From Chlorobiota bacterium (lineage in GTDB: Bacteria; Bacteroidota; Ignavibacteria; Kapaibacteriales; UBA961), in contig BJGZ01000011.1 in the NCBI GenBank assembly GCA_014191195.1, positions 1-64,000 on the forward strand: DNA of 64,000 nucleotides. Reading direction: 5' to 3'. The position numbers and the translations under genes are program-made. How positions within the stretch are numbered: the stretch's first letter is position 1; each line of letters begins with the position of its first letter. Shown in pieces: positions 46,339 to 54,882 of this stretch. Under the pieces are notes generated by a model that was not told the origin of the DNA, did no database searches, and was given only the letters and a program-made list of their open reading frames with translations.

Positions 46339-46569
46339 ATGATGGAATCAAAAGCACTTGCTTGGCTTGCAGCCGGTTTAGGAGTAGGTATCACAGTTTT
46401 TGGTGTAGGTACTGGTATTGGACCACTTGTAGCAGCAGCATTAGAAGCTGGTGCACGCCAACCAGAAACAGCTAAAGATGCACGTACAACAATGATTATT
46501 GGTGCAGCTCTTATCGAAGGTGTTGCACTATTGGCTTGTCTTATCTGTATCATTCTTGCAAACAAATAA
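46339..46569 (+). CDS. atpE: ATP synthase F0 subunit c, proton type
   Basis: This 76-residue hairpin protein has the glycine-rich first helix (AAGLGVGITVFGVGTGIGPL), the polar loop (ARQPETAKDART) and the carboxylate E60 in ALIEGVALL. The sodium-binding residues (a glutamine in helix 1 and the ES/T motif after the glutamate) are absent, so it is predicted to be proton-coupled. The ATG at 46342 is an alternative start. Hairpins flank the gene on both sides. Confidence 0.97.
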   Translation: MMESKALAWLAAGLGVGITVFGVGTGIGPLVAAALEAGARQPETAKDARTTMIIGAALIEGVALLACLICIILANK

Positions 46570-46612
46570 TATCGCTTAATAAAGCAATAGGTTTGTAAGA
46601 TGTAATAATATT

Positions 46613-46659
46613 ATGCCATAAAGCAGTTCCTTTGAACTGTTGGGATTGCTTTGTGGTAT
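46613..46659 (+). other. 13-bp stem-loop between atpE and atpF
   Basis: ATGCCATAAAGCA (46613-46625) pairs with TGCTTTGTGGTAT (46647-46659) over 13 positions with two G-T wobbles. An inner GTTC/GAAC helix (46626-46629 with 46634-46637) extends the structure. No T run follows, so it is not a terminator. Such a stem could protect the atpE message or limit read-through into atpF. Confidence 0.6.
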
Positions 46660-46719
46660 GTTCAGTATAGGTTCGGGCTAAACCGAGTCTATTCATAAAA
46701 TTCAGAATGAAAGTGAATC

Positions 46720-47214
46720 ATGGATAATTTGCTGAATGTAAGTCCAGGTCTGATTATTTGGACCTTTATCAATTTTGGACTTTTCTTTATTCTTATTGGA
46801 AAGTTTGGTTTTAAACCAATGCTAGCTGCTTTAGATGCCCGTGAGAAAAAAATTAGTGAATCAATACATCAAGCAGAACAAGCTAGTATAGAGGCACAAA
46901 AAACATTGAAAGATAGTCGTGAAAAGATTGCCAATGCGCAATCAGAAGTAATGTCTATGCTTAAAGAAGGTAAAATTCAGGCAGAAATGATTGTAAAATC
47001 AGCTGCAGAAGAAGCCGAACGTGTAAAGCGAGTAAAACTGGAAGAAGCAAAAAGAGAGATATCGAGAGAAAAAGACTTAGCTCTTCAATCTTTACGAACC
47101 GAAGTTGCATCTTTAGTTATCCAAGCAACTGATAAAGTGATAGGCAAAGTAGTATCTGCAGAGCAGCATAAAGGCTTGGTAGAATCTGCTATATCAGAAC
47201 TTTCTAATAATTAA
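46720..47214 (+). CDS. atpF: ATP synthase F0 subunit b
   Basis: This 164-residue protein has one N-terminal membrane helix (PGLIIWTFINFGLFFILIGKF) with the conserved FKPMLAALDAREKKI segment. A long charged coiled coil follows to the C-terminus (DKVIGKVVSAEQHKGLVESAI). It forms the peripheral stalk. It is preceded by the stem-loop described at 46613 and followed 26 bp later by the delta subunit gene. Confidence 0.96.
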   Translation: MDNLLNVSPGLIIWTFINFGLFFILIGKFGFKPMLAALDAREKKISESIHQAEQASIEAQKTLKDSREKIANAQSEVMSMLKEGKIQAEMIVKSAAEEAERVKRVKLEEAKREISREKDLALQSLRTEVASLVIQATDKVIGKVVSAEQHKGLVESAISELSNN

Positions 47215-47240
47215 TTGGTTTTAGCAACTGCTACGATATT

Positions 47241-47798
47241 ATGGCTACTTCAACCCGAATTGCACAACGTTATGCTACAGCATTAATGAGCATAGCAAAT
47301 GATAATAATACTACCGAAGATATTCGCAAAGACTTCACTTTAATTGTTGAAAGTTTGAATGTTTCCGATGAATTGAGAGCGCTATTTAATAGTCCTGTAG
47401 TTAAATATCATCATAAGATTTCTATATGTAAAGAAGTGTTTGAGGGAAAGGTTTCAACATTGATGATTCAATTTCTTGAAATGCTTGCAAAAAAAAGAAG
47501 AGAATCTGTTTTTCAAGAAATTTCTGCAGCATTTACGGAATTATATAATAAAAAGAATAATCTAGTACCCGTAAAAATAATGTCTGCCATAGAATTATCA
47601 GAAGATTTATCAGCAAGTATAGTTACAGCTATTGCAGATAAAACAGGTAAAACAGTTTTACCACATTTTAGTGTCGATCCTGCAATAAAAGGTGGTTTAA
47701 TAATTACTATTGCAGATATGATGATAGATGCTTCTGTGAGACATCAACTAAACAAATTGCAAGTAGAGCTTTCTGGCTCTTATTCTGTTACAATGTAG
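47241..47798 (+). CDS. atpH: ATP synthase F1 subunit delta
   Basis: This 185-residue protein matches the delta (OSCP) subunit. It opens with RIAQRYATALMSIA, has LRALFNSPVVKYHHK in the middle, and ends with the family signature VDPAIKGGLIITIADMMIDASVRHQLNKL. It links the peripheral stalk to the F1 head. The next gene, 10 bp on, is not an ATP synthase subunit but an outer-membrane barrel gene. Confidence 0.96.
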   Translation: MATSTRIAQRYATALMSIANDNNTTEDIRKDFTLIVESLNVSDELRALFNSPVVKYHHKISICKEVFEGKVSTLMIQFLEMLAKKRRESVFQEISAAFTELYNKKNNLVPVKIMSAIELSEDLSASIVTAIADKTGKTVLPHFSVDPAIKGGLIITIADMMIDASVRHQLNKLQVELSGSYSVTM

Positions 47799-47808
47799 AA
47801 TAAAAAAA

Positions 47809-48654
47809 ATGAACATACTTAAACATTATTATATATCGAAAAGAAATTATGAGCTTTTTGCTCAAGCAGTTTCCCTTTGCGGCATTGTATTCATGTTTAT
47901 TCTATCTACAGTAGCTATAAAAGCACAAAATGATGATACGAAATTAATAGAAGACTTAAAGAATAAACCTAGGCGTGGTTTTGCCTATTTCACTATGGGA
48001 TCTGGTAATCCTCAAGGAGAATTCCAAAGCAATATTGGCTCAGGCGGATTTGGGCTATCATTTGGTGGAGGTTATTCACTTGAAAAATTGTTTTCTGACA
48101 ATAATATTCCTGTCAATTTTTCTGTAGTTCCAGGACTGGATATTGGATATTGCGCGCTAACAAAAAACAAACAATTTGCCTTGTATTCTCCCAAGTATAA
48201 TAATTGGGTATATACAAATTCTGTTGTACCAATTAATCTATTTACTAGATTTCAATTTGACATAAAACACTGGGTTTTTCCCTATGCTGAATTGTCTGCA
48301 GGTTTAAATATTTACAGTGCAACAACAGATGGCGAATATGATGTGAAAGTAAAAAAAGAAGATGGTACGACAGTAACTGAAACTAGAACTGATGAAATTT
48401 ATTCCGATAGATCCGTTTTTACAAATTATGGTATAGCTACAGGAATCATGATAAAAATTGTAGAAAATATTACTCTTCCAAATTCTGCAAGTAGCATATT
48501 ACTTGATATAAAAGCTAGATATCTGTATGGCAGCCCTAAAGATTATCAAAAAGTGAAAGATGTAGATAAATATGGTACAACCATATATGAGCAATTTACA
48601 AATGCAGGTACAGATATGCTTTTTGTGCATATGGGTATAGCATTCAGATTTTAA
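47809..48654 (+). CDS. outer-membrane beta-barrel protein inserted in the ATP synthase operon
   Basis: This 281-residue protein begins with a long polar leader (about 25 residues), then a signal-like hydrophobic stretch ending near VAIKAQN. The mature part is a string of alternating beta-strands (GGFGLSFGGGYSLEKLF, VVPGLDIGYCALT, FPYAELSAGLNIY, SSILLDIKARYLYG) ending in LFVHMGIAFRF. The final aromatic residue is typical of outer-membrane barrels. It lies between atpH and atpA and is separated by 10 and 42 bp. No link with ATP synthesis is known. Confidence 0.8.
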   Translation: MNILKHYYISKRNYELFAQAVSLCGIVFMFILSTVAIKAQNDDTKLIEDLKNKPRRGFAYFTMGSGNPQGEFQSNIGSGGFGLSFGGGYSLEKLFSDNNIPVNFSVVPGLDIGYCALTKNKQFALYSPKYNNWVYTNSVVPINLFTRFQFDIKHWVFPYAELSAGLNIYSATTDGEYDVKVKKEDGTTVTETRTDEIYSDRSVFTNYGIATGIMIKIVENITLPNSASSILLDIKARYLYGSPKDYQKVKDVDKYGTTIYEQFTNAGTDMLFVHMGIAFRF

Positions 48655-48696
48655 TATAATATTAGTATAACTCTATATTCAACAGGTAATTAGACC

Positions 48697-50256
48697 ATGG
48701 CTGAAGTTCGACCCGAAGAAATTTCTGCTATTTTACGCCGACAACTTTCAGGCTTTGAAAACGAAGCTGATATCTATGAAGTCGGAACAGTATTGCAGGT
48801 AGGAGACGGTGTTGCCCGCGTTTACGGCATATCCAAAGTTATGGCATCAGAACTCGTAGAGTTCCCCAATGGTGTTATGGGAATGGTGCTTAATCTAGAA
48901 GAAGATAATGTTGGTGTTATTCTCTTTGGCGATGACCGCCTAGTTAAAGAAGGAGATACAGTTCGTCGTACAGGCCGTATTGCATCTGTACCTGTTGGAG
49001 AAGAATTACTCGGTAGAGTAGTAAATCCATTAGGAGTTCCTATCGATGGCAAAGGCCCAATTTTATCTACAAAAACATTACCAATAGAAAGAAAAGCTCT
49101 TGGTGTTATCGAACGCCAACCAGTTACAGAGCCATTGCAGACTGGTCTTAAGGCTATTGATGCATTAATTCCAATTGGCCGTGGGCAACGTGAATTGATT
49201 ATTGGTGACCGCCAAACTGGTAAAACTGTAGTAGCTTTAGATGCGATTATAAATCAAAGATATACTCATACAGAAGAAGCAAAGCGTCTTGGTATAAACC
49301 CTGTTTATTGTATATATGTTGCTATCGGACAAAAAGGTTCTACAGTTGCAAATGTTGTATCTACATTAGAGCAACATGGTGCGTTACAATATACTATCAT
49401 TGTTGCGGCCAATGCTGCAGATCCAGCACCATTGCAATTTATTGCTCCTTATTGCGGAGCATCTATGGGCGAATTTTTCCGAGATTCAGGCCGTCATGCC
49501 TTGATTGTATATGATGATTTAACAAAACAAGCGGCTGCTTATAGACAAGTTTCCTTATTGTTACGCCGTCCACCAGGACGTGAAGCATATCCAGGTGATA
49601 TTTTCTATTTGCATAGTCGTTTACTAGAAAGAGCAGCCAAGCTAAGCGATGATTTAGGTGGTGGTTCAATGACTGCATTACCTGTTATTGAAACTCAAGC
49701 AGGTGATGTTTCGGCATATATTCCTACTAATGTTATCTCAATTACAGATGGACAAATATATTTGGAATCCAATCTCTTTAATGCAGGGGTTCGCCCAGCT
49801 TTAAATGTTGGTATTTCAGTATCTCGAGTAGGTGGAAATGCACAAATCAAAGCAATGAAACGTGTAGCAGGACCATTAAAATTAGAGCTCGCGATGTATA
49901 GAGAATTAGAAGCATTCTCAAAATTTGGATCTGACTTAGATAAATCTACCATGCAACAATTACGTCGAGGAGCTCGTTTAACCGAAATCCTAAAACAGCA
50001 ACAGTTTTCTCCTGTAAGTGTTGATAGGCAAATTGCTTTGATATTTGCAGCTACAAATGGCTATATAGATTCAATTCCATTAGAAAATGTACGTGAATTC
50101 GAAGATGAATTCCTAGACTTAATGGAAACAAAACACAAAGCTTTATTAAGCTCTATAATAGAAGTTAAAGATATCACAGATTCTATTAGAAAAGATCTTA
50201 ATGAAGTACTTACTTCATTTAGTGAAAGATTTAAAGCCATACGTGGTATAAGTTAA
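48697..50256 (+). CDS. atpA: ATP synthase F1 subunit alpha
   Basis: This 519-residue protein has the Walker A motif GDRQTGKT at 170-177 and the alpha signature [25 protein letters not shown]. The core and N-terminal barrel are of usual length. It forms the F1 head with beta. The beta and epsilon genes are not in this window, so they must lie elsewhere in the genome. The next gene is hldD, 25 bp downstream. Confidence 0.98.
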   Translation: MAEVRPEEISAILRRQLSGFENEADIYEVGTVLQVGDGVARVYGISKVMASELVEFPNGVMGMVLNLEEDNVGVILFGDDRLVKEGDTVRRTGRIASVPVGEELLGRVVNPLGVPIDGKGPILSTKTLPIERKALGVIERQPVTEPLQTGLKAIDALIPIGRGQRELIIGDRQTGKTVVALDAIINQRYTHTEEAKRLGINPVYCIYVAIGQKGSTVANVVSTLEQHGALQYTIIVAANAADPAPLQFIAPYCGASMGEFFRDSGRHALIVYDDLTKQAAAYRQVSLLLRRPPGREAYPGDIFYLHSRLLERAAKLSDDLGGGSMTALPVIETQAGDVSAYIPTNVISITDGQIYLESNLFNAGVRPALNVGISVSRVGGNAQIKAMKRVAGPLKLELAMYRELEAFSKFGSDLDKSTMQQLRRGARLTEILKQQQFSPVSVDRQIALIFAATNGYIDSIPLENVREFEDEFLDLMETKHKALLSSIIEVKDITDSIRKDLNEVLTSFSERFKAIRGIS

Positions 50257-50281
50257 TTTTCTTAACTGTTCTTCCTGTTCT

Positions 50282-51250
50282 ATGATAGCTGTAACCGGAG
50301 CCGCCGGATTTATCGGCAGTTGTTTTTTAACAAAGCTTAATAATGAAGGATATCATGATATCCTAGTTATAGATACATTACAACAGGATGATCGTTGGAA
50401 AAATCTATCTGGAAAACGTTTTAGAACAATCGAACATCCAGAAGTTTTTCGTACAAAATGTATACAAGGACATTATTCTTCTAAAGACATAACTGCAATT
50501 ATCCATTTAGGAGCTTGTTCTGCTACAACAGAAAGAAATGCAGATTATTTATTAGATAATAATTATCGTTACAGTAAAGATATTGCAGAATTTGCATTGC
50601 ATAGATCTATACCTTTTATGTATGCTTCAAGTGCTGCAACCTATGGTGCAGGAGAAAAAGGTTATTCTGATACTTCATGTTATGGCTTTTCACCACTAAA
50701 TATGTATGGATATTCCAAACAACTCTTTGATGAGTGGATGAAGAATATGTCATATGTAGATAGTGCTATCGGAATAAAATTTTTTAATGTATTTGGACCA
50801 AATGAGTATCATAAACTAGATATGGCAAGTATGATATTTAAAGCATATAATCAGATACAAAAAACAGGACATATAAAACTTTTTGCTTCTAATGATTCTT
50901 CTTATTCCAATGGTGGACAATTAAGAGACTTCATTTATATAAAAGATGCATGTAATGTAATGTGGAAATTATTGTCCGATACATCTTTAAAAGGTTTAGT
51001 TAATTTGGGAACTGGCAAAGCCAGATCGTGGAATGACTTAGCTCATGCAGTATTTGCCGCAATGAATCTACCTGTGAATATTGAATATGTTCCAATGCCG
51101 GTATCATTACGTGGGCAATATCAAAACTATACCCAAGCTGAAATGACAACTTTATTACAATCAGATTCAGCTTACTCCTTCATGGAGCTTGAAGATAGCA
51201 TTTCAGATTATATCTGTAATTATTTATTGCCAATACAACAATATTATTGA
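50282..51250 (+). CDS. hldD: ADP-L-glycero-D-manno-heptose 6-epimerase
   Basis: This 322-residue SDR enzyme has the NAD motif TGAAGFIG at 5-12, then DRWKNL, YASSAATYG, the Y-x-x-x-K pair in MYGYSKQLFDEWM, and KFFNVFGPNEYHKLDMASM. This matches HldD (RfaD/GmhD), which makes the heptose of the LPS inner core. It lies between atpA and atpG, 25 and 39 bp away, so it is transcribed as part of the ATP synthase operon. Confidence 0.95.
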   Translation: MIAVTGAAGFIGSCFLTKLNNEGYHDILVIDTLQQDDRWKNLSGKRFRTIEHPEVFRTKCIQGHYSSKDITAIIHLGACSATTERNADYLLDNNYRYSKDIAEFALHRSIPFMYASSAATYGAGEKGYSDTSCYGFSPLNMYGYSKQLFDEWMKNMSYVDSAIGIKFFNVFGPNEYHKLDMASMIFKAYNQIQKTGHIKLFASNDSSYSNGGQLRDFIYIKDACNVMWKLLSDTSLKGLVNLGTGKARSWNDLAHAVFAAMNLPVNIEYVPMPVSLRGQYQNYTQAEMTTLLQSDSAYSFMELEDSISDYICNYLLPIQQYY

Positions 51251-51289
51251 GTGCTTTAAGCATTCTTTATAAATCAGAGAATAGATACT

Positions 51290-52171
51290 ATGGCTACATT
51301 ACGTGATATTCGTAATAGAATTACTTCCGTAAAAAATACAGCTAAAATAACATCCGCAATGAGAATGGTTGCAGCTGCAAAGTTGCGTAGGGCTCAAGAA
51401 AGTATTATGTCTGCTAGGCCATATACTGATAAAATGGCTGGAGTATTAGCAAATTTAGCTGCATCCTCCGAAGAAGGATATTTCCATCCTTTACTTCGTA
51501 AACCAGAAACAATTCGCTCTATAGCTATTATAGTTATTTCTTCAGATAGAGGTTTATGTGGTAGTTTTAATGCTAACTTATTAAGAACAGCTGCACATTA
51601 TATTGATAATACTCTACCTAAAGAATTTCCACAAGCCAAAGTTAGCGTGTATTCTGTTGGTAAAAGAGCTGTCAATTTTTTCACTAAAAGATCCGATACT
51701 CATCCTGCACAATTCCCAGATATATTTGCTCAACTTTCATTTAGTACAGCACAAGAAATTGCTTCGTTAACGTCAGATGGTTTTATTAATGAAAAATTTG
51801 ATCAAGTTATAGTGTACTATAATGAGTTCATTTCTATAATAAAACAACAAGTTATCGCAAAGCAATTACTACCTGTTGAAAGTAAGCAAAATGATCATAA
51901 GTCTGCAGTAACTGATTATCTTTACGAGCCGAATCGTGGAGATATCATGGATATTCTACTGCCTAAATATTTAAATAATATTGTGTGGAAAGCCCTGCTT
52001 GAATCAAATGCTGCCGAACAAGCAGCAAGAATGATGGCAATGGAAACAGCAACAATTAATGCAAGAGACTTAATTAAAGCTCTTCAATTATCATATAATA
52101 AAGCACGCCAAGCATCTATTACAACAGAAATGTTAGAAATTGTAGGTGGAGCTGAAGCATTAAAAAAATAA
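51290..52171 (+). CDS. atpG: ATP synthase F1 subunit gamma
   Basis: This 293-residue protein begins with TLRDIRNRITSVKNTAKITSAMRMVAAAKLRRAQ and ends with the gamma signature ARDLIKALQLSYNKARQASITTEMLEIVGGAEAL. It forms the central stalk. It is the last gene of the operon in this window. No clear terminator follows. Confidence 0.97.
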   Translation: MATLRDIRNRITSVKNTAKITSAMRMVAAAKLRRAQESIMSARPYTDKMAGVLANLAASSEEGYFHPLLRKPETIRSIAIIVISSDRGLCGSFNANLLRTAAHYIDNTLPKEFPQAKVSVYSVGKRAVNFFTKRSDTHPAQFPDIFAQLSFSTAQEIASLTSDGFINEKFDQVIVYYNEFISIIKQQVIAKQLLPVESKQNDHKSAVTDYLYEPNRGDIMDILLPKYLNNIVWKALLESNAAEQAARMMAMETATINARDLIKALQLSYNKARQASITTEMLEIVGGAEALKK

Positions 52172-52398
52172 TGTAATTATATGGTATGATTATTACTTAT
52201 AATTATAGTAGATATTTAATTTTAAAATCTTGTAACTAATTACTTATGATCTTGTTACTATCCTCAATGACGCAAACATCAGAAAAAGTTTAGTCCATCT
52301 GAGATAGAGCAAGTTGTATTGAATGCCGGCCTTAATTTAAACTTCTCTTATACTTATCCAGAAATAGCTTTATTAATTATATAATTCAGGAATTACTT

Positions 52399-53127
52399 AT
52401 GAAAAACTTCATCGCAAAAAAAGTACAAGGTACACTTGTTGCTTTAGCAGCTATTGTTGTGACTGTATTTGCTTCTAGCTGTACAGATCCTTCTGGCATA
52501 GTTCAGCCATCTATGGCTGATCAATCAAGCGAAAAAGTATTTGCATCAAACTATGATTATATGTCAGATTTAATGTCTGATAATACATCAGAAATGTTTG
52601 CAAAAGGCGATAGACGTGGTCCAGGTGGAAAACGTGATAGCCTTGATGATCGAGATGACCGTGATGGTAATAAAGATTCTGTTCGTGGTGATAAATCAAA
52701 TCGTCCCGCACGTTTAGAATCAGTATTACCTTGTTTAAAATTATCAGCTGAACAACTTGCAAAATTACGTGAGTTTATGTCAGCAAATCGTGATTGCGAG
52801 AAAGCAGCAAAAGATCAATTCCGTGCTGTTATCGAGCCAATCCGTCAACAACAAAAAGCAGCAATTGATGCTATTAAAGAACAAGTGAAAGCTGGAACTC
52901 TTACAAAAGCAGATGCCCGCACACAAATCGAAGCTTTGAATGCAAGTTTAAAGCCAGCTGTTAAATCAGCTGAAGCAGCAATGAAAGCAGCATTAGATGC
53001 TTGCCGTGCTTCTTTAATGGCAAATATTGAATCGATCCTTACTCGAGAGCAACTTGTTATTTGGATGCAATGGAAAACTACTGGGAAAGCACCGTGCGAT
53101 CCTAGTACTATTGGGACAAGAGGATAA
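52399..53127 (+). CDS. cysteine-rich lipoprotein with LTxxQ motifs, copy 1
   Basis: This 242-residue protein has a lipoprotein signal (ASSCTDP). A charged, arginine- and aspartate-rich linker (about 70-105) follows, then a helical domain with CpxP/Spy-type motifs: LSAEQ near 115 and LTREQ near 214. Four cysteines are shared with the paralogue at 53288: LPCLKL, RDCEKAA, LDACRAS and APCDP. Spy-family proteins are periplasmic chaperones or stress sensors. Assignment to that family is inference from the motif pairs. A terminator follows at 53178. Confidence 0.7.
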   Translation: MKNFIAKKVQGTLVALAAIVVTVFASSCTDPSGIVQPSMADQSSEKVFASNYDYMSDLMSDNTSEMFAKGDRRGPGGKRDSLDDRDDRDGNKDSVRGDKSNRPARLESVLPCLKLSAEQLAKLREFMSANRDCEKAAKDQFRAVIEPIRQQQKAAIDAIKEQVKAGTLTKADARTQIEALNASLKPAVKSAEAAMKAALDACRASLMANIESILTREQLVIWMQWKTTGKAPCDPSTIGTRG

Positions 53128-53177
53128 TTATAAAAAGATCTGCATGCATTATAGCTTGCTTATCTTAGAATGGATGA

Positions 53178-53210
53178 AACCCTCTGTCTTTTAAGATAGA
53201 GGGTTTTTTT
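53178..53210 (+). terminator. rho-independent terminator after lipoprotein copy 1
   Basis: AACCCTCTGTC pairs with GATAGAGGGTT around a TTTTAA loop with one G-T wobble, and a run of T residues follows to 53210. It lies 50 bp after the stop of the first LTxxQ lipoprotein gene and separates the two copies. Confidence 0.92.
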
Positions 53211-53287
53211 AATTATAGTTATAATAAGGTTATCTTAAAAAAATGCTAGATTCATTTACTTCTTTTAATAATACATTGGGTTGAAAC

Positions 53288-53971
53288 ATGAAGAAAATCA
53301 TTAATCTTAAAGTGATTTCATCACTTTTTTCATTATTAGCAATTATGCTTATTGTATCCGGATGTTCACAAGAAAACTGTCCTGTGGATAGTTCAATGAA
53401 CAATGTATCTTCTGCAAAAGTATTGTCCAATTCTGATATGGGCGGACTAGATATCTCTGTATTATCCAGCGGTGATAAATGTTCAGACAATGATGCAGAC
53501 GAAGATGATAGCAATGAATCGGAAACAAAAAAAATTACATTAGAGCAAGCATTACCTTGTTTAAAGCTAACAACTGAGCAAATGGCACAAGTATATGCAT
53601 TTATGAATGCTAAAAAGAACTGTGAAAAAGCTGCCTTATTTAATTTTAAAGAAGCTATCGCAAAAATACGTGCTGGTCAAAAAAACATGTTAGATGCAAT
53701 TGCAAAAAAAGTAAAAACAGGATCTTTCACTAAATCTCAGGTTTCTGAAGAAACTAAGAAAATTAATGATTACGTTAAAAAAGCTACAGCAGATGCGGTT
53801 GCAGCTAAAAAAGCAGCTTTAAAAAATTGCTACAATCAATTATTGGAAAATATTAAATCTATATTAACTGGAACACAATTAGGAGCTTGGAATGAATGGG
53901 TCACCAAAGGAACAAGCCCTTGTGATTATGTTCCACCACCACCAGGCGGTTCTATCGGTGGCCAAGGTTAA
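53288..53971 (+). CDS. cysteine-rich lipoprotein with LTxxQ motifs, copy 2
   Basis: This 227-residue protein has a lipoprotein signal (VSGCSQ). An acidic linker (SDNDADEDDSNESE, about 65-80) replaces the basic one of copy 1. The C-terminal domain has LTTEQ near 97 and LTGTQ near 195. It shares the same four cysteine positions, in LPCLKL, KNCEKAA, LKNCYN and SPCDY. Copies 1 and 2 are clearly related by tandem duplication. The function is unknown beyond the Spy-like resemblance. A terminator follows. Confidence 0.7.
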   Translation: MKKIINLKVISSLFSLLAIMLIVSGCSQENCPVDSSMNNVSSAKVLSNSDMGGLDISVLSSGDKCSDNDADEDDSNESETKKITLEQALPCLKLTTEQMAQVYAFMNAKKNCEKAALFNFKEAIAKIRAGQKNMLDAIAKKVKTGSFTKSQVSEETKKINDYVKKATADAVAAKKAALKNCYNQLLENIKSILTGTQLGAWNEWVTKGTSPCDYVPPPPGGSIGGQG

Positions 53972-53990
53972 TACATTAATATCTATATTT

Positions 53991-54022
53991 AACCCCGAAT
54001 CCTCTAAGATTTGGGGTTTTTT
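53991..54022 (+). terminator. rho-independent terminator after lipoprotein copy 2
   Basis: AACCCCGAATC pairs with GATTTGGGGTT around the loop CTCTAA with one G-T wobble, and T residues follow to 54022. It lies 20 bp after the stop of the second lipoprotein and before the mlaE gene. Confidence 0.92.
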
Positions 54023-54101
54023 ATTCTAGATAGTGATATCGAAATAGAATGCTTAATTTCGTATATCATCAATGATATTGTATACATCATTTCTATAATT
54101 T

Positions 54102-54881
54102 ATGCTACAAATCTTTGCTCAAATTGGCCGTTCGGTTATTAATTTTTTTAGGGAATTTGGACAAATCGCTATTCTTTTAACACAGATAATGCGGTATGTA
54201 CCTAGAATTCATAAAGATCGTCGTTTAGTTTTGGCTGAGATGTCTATAGTAGGAAATGAATCATTACCGTTAGTGATACTTATTGGCGCATTCACTGGGG
54301 CAATTGCAGCATTGCAAGCAACAAATCTTTTTGCAAAATTTAATTTGATAGGAATAGCCCGTCCATTTATTGGGGGTTCTATATCAACTGTCGTATTTAC
54401 TGAATTAACGCCTGTATTAACGGCATTGGTTATTGCTGGAAGAGTTGGAGGCGCAATAGCTGCCCAATTAGGTACAATGCAAGTATCAGAGCAGATTGAT
54501 GCTTTAGAAATGATGGCAATTGATAAAAATAGATATTTAGGTATGCCAAGGGTTATTGCTGCACTAACAATGATGCCTGTGCTTGCCGTATTTTCTAATC
54601 TAGTTGCACTGATAGGTGCTTATATGTTAACAACATTAAAATTTGATTTTACTTTTGATATCTTTTTTGATTCAATTCAACGATTCTTTCAAGTTTCAGA
54701 AATACTGCAATCATTATTTAAATCTTTTATTTTTGGTGGTGTCACTGCACTTGTTGGGTGTCATGTTGGATTCGCAACAGAAGGTGGTGCTGAAGGTGTT
54801 GGACGCAGTACAGTTCGTGCTTTTACAATCTCAGCGGCTACCATACTTATTTTAGATGCTGTTTTTGGCTATATTTTCTAA
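54102..54881 (+). CDS. mlaE: MlaE-family phospholipid transport permease
   Basis: This 259-residue protein matches MlaE. It has an N-terminal amphipathic segment (FREFGQIAILLTQIMRYVP) and then the family core: SLPLVILIGAFTGAIAALQ, FTELTPVLTALVIAGRVGGAIAAQLGTMQVSEQIDALEMMAID and GMPRVIAALTMMPVL. It is the inner-membrane permease of the lipid transport ABC system that maintains outer-membrane asymmetry. The ATPase mlaF and the MCE protein mlaD do not follow, so they must lie elsewhere. Confidence 0.95.
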   Translation: MLQIFAQIGRSVINFFREFGQIAILLTQIMRYVPRIHKDRRLVLAEMSIVGNESLPLVILIGAFTGAIAALQATNLFAKFNLIGIARPFIGGSISTVVFTELTPVLTALVIAGRVGGAIAAQLGTMQVSEQIDALEMMAIDKNRYLGMPRVIAALTMMPVLAVFSNLVALIGAYMLTTLKFDFTFDIFFDSIQRFFQVSEILQSLFKSFIFGGVTALVGCHVGFATEGGAEGVGRSTVRAFTISAATILILDAVFGYIF

Positions 54882-54882
54882 T

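Noticed and set aside
53178-54022. The two GC-rich hairpins in the lipoprotein pair as repeats of a mobile element
   Set aside because: They have different sequences, each lies just after a stop codon and each is followed by a T run, so they are ordinary terminators.
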